37,653 nucleotides of DNA from an uncultured Rubrobacteraceae bacterium (GTDB lineage: Bacteria; Actinomycetota; Rubrobacteria; Rubrobacterales; Rubrobacteraceae), in NCBI GenBank assembly GCA_902806015.1, contig CADCUZ010000073.1, positions 1-37,653 on the forward strand. Reading direction: 5' to 3'. Shown here piece by piece: positions 32,390-37,653 of this stretch; the first letter of the stretch is position 1, and each line of letters starts with the position of its first letter. The position numbers and the translations under genes were made by a program. The notes below the pieces were generated by a model, which saw only the letters and a list, made by a program, of their open reading frames with translations, searched no databases and was not told where the DNA came from.

Positions 32390-33250
32390 TTGTTCGAGGG
32401 CTTCGAGACGGAGACGGTTGACGTCGGCGAGGTACGGATAAAGGCCCGCGTGTCGGGCAATGGCCCGCCGCTGCTGCTGCTCCACGGCAACCCCCAGACG
32501 CACGCAATGTGGCACCTCGTCGCGCCGAAGCTGGCGGAGGACTTCACCGTGGTCGTCACCGATCTGCGCGGGTACGGAGATTCCTCCAAGCCTCCGACGA
32601 ACGAGGTCCACGGCACGTACTCCAAGCGGGCGATGGCCGAAGACCAGGTCAATGTGATGCGCCACTTCGGCTTCGAGCGCTTCGCCCTGTGCGGCCACGA
32701 CCGCGGCGGGCGCGTCGGCTACCGCATGGCCCTCGACCACCCAGGGGTGGTGACGAGGCTCGCCGTCCTGGACATAGTGCCCACCTGGGAGGCGTTCACC
32801 CGCGCGGACATGTCCTTCGGCCTGGCTTACTGGCATTGGTTCTTCTTGGCCCAGCCATTCGACCTGCCCGAGCGCCTGCTGGCCGGCGAGCCGGAGAAGG
32901 CGCTTTTCAGGGGCGGCAGCGAGGCTTTTGCCCCCGAGGCGAGGGAGGAGTACGTGCGCTGCCTGCGCGATCCCGAGACCGTCCACGCCATCTGCGAGGA
33001 CTACCGGGCCGCCGCCACCATAGACTTCGCCCACGACGAAGAGGACCGCGCCGCCGGCAGGCGAGTAACCTGCCCGGTGCTCGCCCTGTGGGGCAGCAGG
33101 GGCAACCTGCAAGAGTGGTACGACGTCCCGGAGGTCTGGCGAGGATGGGCCGACAACGTGGAAGGTCGGGCCCTGGACTCCGGCCATTACATCCCGGAAG
33201 AGGCACCCGAGGAGACCCTGGCGGAGGTACGGGCGTTCTTTCGCGTCTGA
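32390..33250 (+). CDS. alpha/beta hydrolase of the fluoroacetate/haloacetate dehalogenase type
   Basis: A 286-residue alpha/beta hydrolase whose nucleophile is Asp, not Ser: CGHDRGGRVGYRMALDHP (Asp104). The triad is completed by Asp128 (LAVLDIVPTWE) and His266 (SGHYIPEEAPEE). Residues that hold the substrate carboxylate and fluoride in fluoroacetate dehalogenases are also present: Arg105 and Arg108, His149-Trp150 (YWHWFFLAQPFDLPE) and Tyr205 (ICEDYRAA). The oxyanion HGNPQTHAMW loop is typical. The expected reaction is hydrolysis of fluoro- or chloroacetate to glycolate; epoxide hydrolase activity is less likely because the cap tyrosine pair is not seen. TTG 32390 follows GGAGGAGGG. It sits 2 bases after the PPOX gene, at the end of the rml transcript. 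Confidence 0.85.
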   Translation: MFEGFETETVDVGEVRIKARVSGNGPPLLLLHGNPQTHAMWHLVAPKLAEDFTVVVTDLRGYGDSSKPPTNEVHGTYSKRAMAEDQVNVMRHFGFERFALCGHDRGGRVGYRMALDHPGVVTRLAVLDIVPTWEAFTRADMSFGLAYWHWFFLAQPFDLPERLLAGEPEKALFRGGSEAFAPEAREEYVRCLRDPETVHAICEDYRAAATIDFAHDEEDRAAGRRVTCPVLALWGSRGNLQEWYDVPEVWRGWADNVEGRALDSGHYIPEEAPEETLAEVRAFFRV

Positions 33251-33326
33251 CCCCGGCGGCGTTTGGGTCTCTAAGCCCTTCGTGCCCGGTAGGGGGTGCG
33301 GCCGGGGGCGTGGGAAGACCTCAGCG

Positions 33327-34196
33327 CTACCCGCGCTTCTCGTCGGCCTGCCCGGGTAAGGCCGCGGCGGCCGAGACGAAGAGCTTCGCCAGGGCGCGGG
33401 CGGCCAGGCCCGCGAGCACTGCGGCGCTGTAGAGGTTCAGGGGGCCGTGGGGGCCGTGTTTGCGGTGGTAGAGGAAGGCGCTTTTGTGGAGCAGCCAGAT
33501 CGCGCGGGGCTTGCTGCGGCTACTGCCGCCGGTCTGGTGGAGGACCTCGACGTCCGGCAGGTAGAAGACCGGCCATCCTGCCTTGCGGGCGCGGCGGCAG
33601 AGGTCCGCGTCCTCAAAGTACAAGAAAAACCGTTCGTCGAGGGGTGAGATCCCCTCCAGCGTCTCTCGCCGGACGACCATGCACGCCCCGGAGACCCAGT
33701 CCACCTTCGTCGGGCGGTCGAGTTCCGCGAGGGCGGGGAACTGGCTCTTTACGAGTGGGCTCTTCGGGAAAAGGCGGGTAAGGAGGGAGGTGCGGCCCAG
33801 GAGGCCGGAGAGCAGCGAGATCTCCCGTCGCGCCGAGAGCTGCAACTTCCCGTCCGCGTCGAGTACTCGCGGCCCCGCAACCCCCGCCGAAGGTTCCCCC
33901 CCGAAGAACGCCTCCACCCGGACGAAAAAGTCGCCCTCGATGAGGGTGTCCGGGTTCAGGAGGACGACGAGGTCTCCCGAGGTCTGCGGGATCGCCCGGT
34001 TCCAGGCCTTCGTCAGCCCCAGGTTCTCGCCGCTGCGGACGAGACGGACGTCGGGTGGGAGATCCGGCACCCCTTCGGTGTCGTTGTCCACCACGAGGAT
34101 CTCCAGGTCCTCCGGATCGGCCGCCCGGAGCGACGCGACGCACGCGAGCGTGAGCGGCCAGGAGTGGTAGTTGACGATGACGACGGAGAACTTCAC
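33327..34196 (-). CDS. family 2 glycosyltransferase
   Basis: A 289-residue GT-A glycosyltransferase. FSVVIVNYHSWPLTLACVAS starts the nucleotide-binding domain, ILVVDNDTEG follows, and the DxD-like motif is VVLLNPDTLI. The acceptor-side motif is WVSGACMVVRRETLE with FLYFEDADLCRRARKAGW, the pattern of rhamnosyltransferases of polysaccharide clusters. A hydrophobic C-terminal segment (LYSAAVLAGLAARALAKLFV) may bind the membrane. The ATG overlaps the stop of the upstream glycosyltransferase (ATGA at 34196-34193). With rmlBAC across the way, rhamnose transfer is a fair guess but is not shown by the sequence. Confidence 0.9.
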   Translation of the reverse strand: MKFSVVIVNYHSWPLTLACVASLRAADPEDLEILVVDNDTEGVPDLPPDVRLVRSGENLGLTKAWNRAIPQTSGDLVVLLNPDTLIEGDFFVRVEAFFGGEPSAGVAGPRVLDADGKLQLSARREISLLSGLLGRTSLLTRLFPKSPLVKSQFPALAELDRPTKVDWVSGACMVVRRETLEGISPLDERFFLYFEDADLCRRARKAGWPVFYLPDVEVLHQTGGSSRSKPRAIWLLHKSAFLYHRKHGPHGPLNLYSAAVLAGLAARALAKLFVSAAAALPGQADEKRG

Positions 34197-35209
34197 CGCC
34201 GGAGCCGCGCTCGGACGGCGTCACGTATCCTACGGCGCCGGCTCTCCGCTGCCCGGCGGGAGGATCTGCCCAGCAGCTCGCGGAGGTAGGCGTCGGAGAC
34301 GCGCCTTGACTCCTGTATGCCGCGGCGCTTCTTCAGCATCTTCGGCAGGAGGCGCCCCGCTTCGGCGAGACCGGCGAGGTGCGCCCGTAGGCCGCCCGGG
34401 GAGAGGGAGACGACGAGTAGGCGCGAGACCTGGCCAAGCACAATGGAGGGAAGGAAGCCCCGCGCGAGCGGTCCCGGCAGGTTCTTGACAAGGAGCAACA
34501 GGCCGTTTCTGGTGCCGAGGCGGGTCGCTGTCGGGCTCCGCTTGCCGCCCGTGGAGGCGCTGCCGACGTGGTAGACGATCGCCCCCGGCACGTAGAGGAC
34601 GCGGTGGCCCGCGAGCTGGGCGCGGAACCCCAGGTCCGCGTCCTCGCAGTAGGCGAAAAAGTCCTCGTCAAAGAGCCCGACCTCCTCGAAGATCGACCTT
34701 CTGTAGAGCGCCGCCGCCGCGCACGCGCTGAACACGAACTCTTCTCTACCGAACTGGCCGCGGTCCACCTCGCCGTGCCCGAGCCGGTAAGGGAGGCCGT
34801 TTTTCCGCAGAGCGTCCCCGGCGCCGTCAAGCAGCCTGCGGTCCTCGAAGTCCACGAGCTTGCTCGCGAAGAGACCCGCCTCCGGGCAGCGCTCCGCCGC
34901 GTGCACCAGCGCCGCGAGCCAGCCGGGTTCCTGCTCCGTGTCGTTGTTCAGGAGCACGACGAACTCCGCCCCGGAGGACTCTATGCCCGCGTTGACCGCG
35001 CCGGAGAAGCCCCGGTTCTCCGGCAGGGCCACGGTCCGGACCTCCGAGAAGTTCTCGTTGACGAAACCCACGGAGCCGTCCGTAGAGGCGCTGTCTACTA
35101 AGACGGTCTCAAAGTCTGTGAACGTCTGGTTTCTAAGGGAACGCAGGCACGGTTTGAGGAACTCCCTGGTGTTCCAGTTTGGGATGACTACCGTGACGCG
35201 TGGGGGCAC
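34193..35209 (-). CDS. family 2 glycosyltransferase
   Basis: A 338-residue GT2 enzyme. VTVVIPNWNTREFLKPCLRS, TVLVDSASTDGSVGF and GFSGAVNAGIESSGAEFVVL are followed by LNNDTEQEPGWL (metal-binding region), FSACAAAALYRRSIFEEVG and FFAYCEDADLGFRAQLAGHR. A basic, Arg-rich C-terminus (SRRRRIRDAVRARLRR) could bind the membrane surface. GTG 35209 lies 5 bases after the ABC ATPase stop codon. It is cotranscribed with the exporter and the second glycosyltransferase, so it probably builds the exported polysaccharide; the sugar donor is unknown. Confidence 0.9.
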   Translation of the reverse strand: MPPRVTVVIPNWNTREFLKPCLRSLRNQTFTDFETVLVDSASTDGSVGFVNENFSEVRTVALPENRGFSGAVNAGIESSGAEFVVLLNNDTEQEPGWLAALVHAAERCPEAGLFASKLVDFEDRRLLDGAGDALRKNGLPYRLGHGEVDRGQFGREEFVFSACAAAALYRRSIFEEVGLFDEDFFAYCEDADLGFRAQLAGHRVLYVPGAIVYHVGSASTGGKRSPTATRLGTRNGLLLLVKNLPGPLARGFLPSIVLGQVSRLLVVSLSPGGLRAHLAGLAEAGRLLPKMLKKRRGIQESRRVSDAYLRELLGRSSRRAAESRRRRIRDAVRARLRR

Positions 35210-35214
35210 GATAG

Positions 35215-36522
35215 TCAGGTGGCGGGGTCTCGCTCTTCGCGATCCCCGTGGTGAACCTCGACCGCCGTGGGCAGGTGGACCGGGCCGCGCCCGGGGCGGT
35301 CGCTGCCGGCGATCACCTCGAGTGTTGCCGTCTGCCCGCTACCCTCCGGGAGCCCGTTCTCTGGGACGAAGACGTCGACGACGTAGCGGCCGGGGAGCAG
35401 CGGCACGCAGAAGGTGAACCCCACCGTAACAAGTTCGTCCTTGGACCTGCCGCCGAGCGGGGTCTCCTCTAGGTCGGTGGAGGTCGCAAACAGGAGGGAG
35501 CCGGATTGGTCGCGCAGGGAGACGCCGAGCGCATCTTCCTCTGCCGCCTCCGAGTACCGCACGTGCGCCCGGACGGTCAGGTTGCTCCCCGAGGGCACGG
35601 CGCCGACAGGCTCCCGGTCCTCGCCGAGAAGCTCGACGCGCAAGACCTCGGCAGCCCCCGTGGCCCGGTTCCGCCGGCCATTGCCGTCGGAGCCGTTCGG
35701 GAAGGCCGGCATGTCCTCCTCGTCCTCGTGGTCCAGCGCGTAGTCCATCTCCCGGTCCCGGTCAGTGGGCGCCGTGTTTTTCTTGCCCTGGGAGCTCTCC
35801 AGGAGTTCCCGGTACTCGTCGACAACCTCCTCGGGGCCGCCGGCGGCGACGATGTGCCCCTTGTGGAGCAGCACCGCGTCCGTGCAGAACTTCCTGACCA
35901 TCCCGAGGCTGTGGGAGACGAAGAGGACCGTCGTGCCGGAGTCGCGCAGATCGTACATCCTCTGCAGCGCCTTCTTCTTGAAGGCCGCATCACCCGCGGA
36001 GAGGGCCTCGTCCAGGACCAGGATCTCCGGCTCCACGTTCACAGCGACGGCGAAGCCCAGGCGAGACTTCATCCCGCTGGAGTAGGTCTTTATCGGCTGA
36101 TCCATGAACTCCCCGATGTCCGCGAAGTCCGCGATCTCGTCGAACCTCTCCAGCATATCCCGGCGGTCTATGCCCAAAATCAGGCCGTTTAGCATCACGT
36201 TGTCGCGGCCCGTGAACTCGGGGTTGAACCCCGACCCAAGCCCGAAGATGGCCGTCAGCCGTCCGTTCACCTCGACCGCGCCGGTCGTAGGCTGCAGGAC
36301 GCCGGAGATGATCTGAAGCATCGTGCTCTTCCCGGCCCCGTTGCGGCCCAGGATGCCTAAAGTGATGCCGCGTTCCACCTCCAGGTCCACGTCCTCCAGG
36401 GCCCAGAACTCGTGGGTGCTGGAGGCCTTGCCGGGACGCAGCAGGTCCTTGATCCAGGCGGAGCGGCTGGAGGAGATCCTGTAGCGCTTTCCCACCCCTT
36501 TTAGAGACACGACGGACGTCAT
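35215..36522 (-). CDS. wzt: polysaccharide ABC exporter ATPase with C-terminal glycan-binding domain (Wzt type)
   Basis: A 435-residue ATPase. Residues 1-245 are the nucleotide-binding domain: Walker A GRNGAGKST (59-67), signature TYSSGMKSRLGFA (147-159, the form usual in Wzt/TagH), Walker B ILVLDEALSAGD (167-178) and the His switch FVSHSLG. An acidic linker (about 250-290) leads to a beta-rich C-terminal domain (about 290-415, with EVLRVELLGEDREPVGAVPS), as in Wzt proteins that recognise the finished glycan end. ATG 36522 overlaps the permease stop (ATGA). The linker and tail are less conserved. Binding specificity cannot be inferred. Confidence 0.92.
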   Translation of the reverse strand: MTSVVSLKGVGKRYRISSSRSAWIKDLLRPGKASSTHEFWALEDVDLEVERGITLGILGRNGAGKSTMLQIISGVLQPTTGAVEVNGRLTAIFGLGSGFNPEFTGRDNVMLNGLILGIDRRDMLERFDEIADFADIGEFMDQPIKTYSSGMKSRLGFAVAVNVEPEILVLDEALSAGDAAFKKKALQRMYDLRDSGTTVLFVSHSLGMVRKFCTDAVLLHKGHIVAAGGPEEVVDEYRELLESSQGKKNTAPTDRDREMDYALDHEDEEDMPAFPNGSDGNGRRNRATGAAEVLRVELLGEDREPVGAVPSGSNLTVRAHVRYSEAAEEDALGVSLRDQSGSLLFATSTDLEETPLGGRSKDELVTVGFTFCVPLLPGRYVVDVFVPENGLPEGSGQTATLEVIAGSDRPGRGPVHLPTAVEVHHGDREERDPAT

Positions 36523-37364
36523 AGCCGGTCCGCGAACCCCCACTTGGTCCGGACGAACAGCGCGAACCCCGCGACGAGGAGGGCGAGGGAAAACAGCGTG
36601 AAGTACAGCGTCGCCTGGCCGCCGAGCGGCTCGCCGAAAAGCACCAGGTCCCTGTACGCGTTAACGAGGTAAGCCAGCGGGTTGTAGTCCACGATCCACC
36701 GAACGGACTCTGGCAACCTCTCCGGCGGCCAGAGGATGGGTGTCAAGAAGAACGTGCCCCGGATGACGGGCCGCATGACCTCGCCGAGGTCGGGAAGGTA
36801 GGTTCCCAGCACGGCCATGATGTAGGTCAACCCCAAGACGAACACCGTCTGGAGCACCACCACGAGTGGCAGCAGCAGGATGGTTCCGTGCACGCCCCTG
36901 CCGAACAGCGCCGCGACGATCAGGAGCGCCCCCACGCCGAAGAACTTGTCCACCATGGACGCCATGGCGCTGGTGAAGGGCAGCAGCTCCAAAGGGAAGA
37001 TGACCCTCTGCACCAACCCCGAGCTCCCCCGGATGCTGTTCATGCCCTTGTTCATAGCCTCGGAGAAGGTCAAAAAGGGCAGAATGCCGCAGTACAGGTA
37101 GAGGCCGAAGTTCAGGTTGGAGTGACCCTCGACCGCCCTAACCCTGATCCCGACCGACTCAGAGAAGATGAGCGCGAGGAAGAAGACCCAGACGAAGGGG
37201 CTGAGCAACGCCCACGACATCCCCAGGTACGACTTCTTGTAGCTGCGGGTCACCTGGCGCTGAAGAAAATACCGGAGCAGCCACCGGCGACGGTAGAACG
37301 TCGCCAGGGAGCCGAAGAAATCGTTCGTGAAGTTTTTCTTGTAGGTGGAGGTGTACGTCGCCAA
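36519..37364 (-). CDS. wzm: polysaccharide ABC exporter permease (Wzm/TagG type)
   Basis: A 281-residue ABC-2 type permease. An amphipathic N-terminus (RRRWLLRYFLQRQVTRSYKK) precedes YLGMSWALLSPFVWVFFLAL and five more helices. NPLAYLVNAYRDLVLFG near the end and the PILWPPERLP loop are typical of O-antigen and teichoic acid exporters. It pairs with the ATPase just downstream. The start is TTG 37364 with GAGGG 5 bases upstream. It exports a lipid-linked glycan, presumably that built by the two glycosyltransferases. Confidence 0.92.
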   Translation of the reverse strand: MATYTSTYKKNFTNDFFGSLATFYRRRWLLRYFLQRQVTRSYKKSYLGMSWALLSPFVWVFFLALIFSESVGIRVRAVEGHSNLNFGLYLYCGILPFLTFSEAMNKGMNSIRGSSGLVQRVIFPLELLPFTSAMASMVDKFFGVGALLIVAALFGRGVHGTILLLPLVVVLQTVFVLGLTYIMAVLGTYLPDLGEVMRPVIRGTFFLTPILWPPERLPESVRWIVDYNPLAYLVNAYRDLVLFGEPLGGQATLYFTLFSLALLVAGFALFVRTKWGFADRL

Positions 37365-37442
37365 GGGGTCCCTCGTCTAGCCAATACCGAAGGGTAGTGT
37401 AAACCCTGGACCCCAAAAATCTAGATCCCGGCGGGCCGCGCC

Positions 37443-37495
37443 GGACAGGGGAAAACCGGGACTGTCCCCGCACCAGGGTCCCTGCGGGCCCTGGT
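37443..37495. repeat. double hairpin with REP-like GGGACTGTCCC motif
   Basis: The first palindrome is GGGACTGTCCC (37458-37468), with GGACAG/CTGTCC (37443-37448, 37462-37467) as an alternative pairing. The second is a 9-bp stem ACCAGGG.. / ..CCCTGGT (37472-37480 with 37487-37495). It lies between the exporter promoter region and the end of the amidase gene. It may end the amidase transcript or be a dispersed REP-type element. Confidence 0.5.
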
Positions 37496-37537
37496 CCATC
37501 CGGCTTCAGCCTGGCAGTCGGCCCTCCCCGGTTCGCC

Positions 37538-37651
37538 CTAGAGACCCCTCCTGTGGTACTTCACCCAACGCATGTACTTTTTCCAGTTCCAGTGGTCCCC
37601 GGGATCCACGTGGCAGGAGACCCCGCCGCCCGAGCCGTTGCACCCCGGCAC
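37538..37651 (-). CDS. C-terminus of an N-acetylmuramoyl-L-alanine amidase (partial)
   Basis: The last 37 codons of a minus-strand gene that runs off the window. The sequence VPGCNGSGGGVSCHVDPG then HWNWKKYMRWVKYHRRGL resembles the end of amidase_2 (PGRP-like) domains. There the Cys/His-Asp-Pro-Gly segment carries a zinc ligand and the WNW-K-YM helix closes the fold. The enzyme would cleave the sugar-peptide bond in peptidoglycan. Stop TAG is at 37540-37538. Too little is visible to judge export signals or length. Confidence 0.6.
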   Translation of the reverse strand: MPGCNGSGGGVSCHVDPGDHWNWKKYMRWVKYHRRGL

Positions 37652-37653
37652 CT

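Noticed and set aside
1..37653. CRISPR arrays, prophage genes, intact transposases, rRNA or tRNA genes
   Set aside because: No regularly spaced repeats, phage or transposase motifs, or RNA gene signatures were seen on either strand.

Overview
The window is chromosomal DNA from a very GC-rich bacterium, most likely an actinobacterium of the Rubrobacter type. The signs are strong GC bias, frequent GTG and TTG starts, many 4-base ATGA/GTGA/TTGA gene overlaps, an F420/FMN-type PPOX protein and an actinobacterial branched-chain amino acid operon. The taxon is inferred from gene style and was not tested by any search. No rRNA, tRNA, CRISPR array or intact insertion sequence was found.

Bases 1-11,800 are a loose accessory region with many decaying genes. 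Intact genes are a long SDR oxidoreductase, a HAD phosphatase, a PaaI-type thioesterase, an NnrU/ICMT-like membrane protein, a TauE/SafE permease and a metallophosphoesterase. Between them lie broken genes: a small multidrug exporter with one in-frame amber codon, a dodecin remnant, a 5'-deleted SDR, a frameshifted SGNH hydrolase, a doubly frameshifted SDR and Mrp-type antiporter fragments. A CPA2 cation/proton antiporter with RCK domains (11,810-13,798) closes this part. It faces an unusual 761-residue fusion of a MalG-type ABC permease with a GT-C-like membrane glycosyltransferase.

Bases 16,823-29,184, all on the minus strand, are amino acid biosynthesis. In transcription order: thrC-thrB; an acetamidase/formamidase remnant; then ilvB, an ACT-domain fusion protein in the ilvN position, ilvC, ilvE, leuA, a frameshifted HExxH protein, leuB and cimA. 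ilvB has a leader of about 260 nt behind a TTGACA promoter. leuA has a short Leu/Val/Ile-rich leader peptide running into a multi-hairpin element, which suggests attenuation. cimA would give an isoleucine route from pyruvate that bypasses threonine. leuC, leuD and ilvD are not in the window.

Bases 29,468-33,250 (plus strand) hold rmlB-rmlA-rmlC for dTDP-rhamnose, then a PPOX protein and an alpha/beta hydrolase carrying the full residue set of fluoroacetate dehalogenases. Bases 33,327-37,364 (minus strand) hold a Wzm/Wzt-type polysaccharide ABC exporter and two family-2 glycosyltransferases. Together with rmlBAC this suggests synthesis and export of a rhamnose-containing surface glycan. The window ends in a REP-like double hairpin and the C-terminus of a peptidoglycan amidase.
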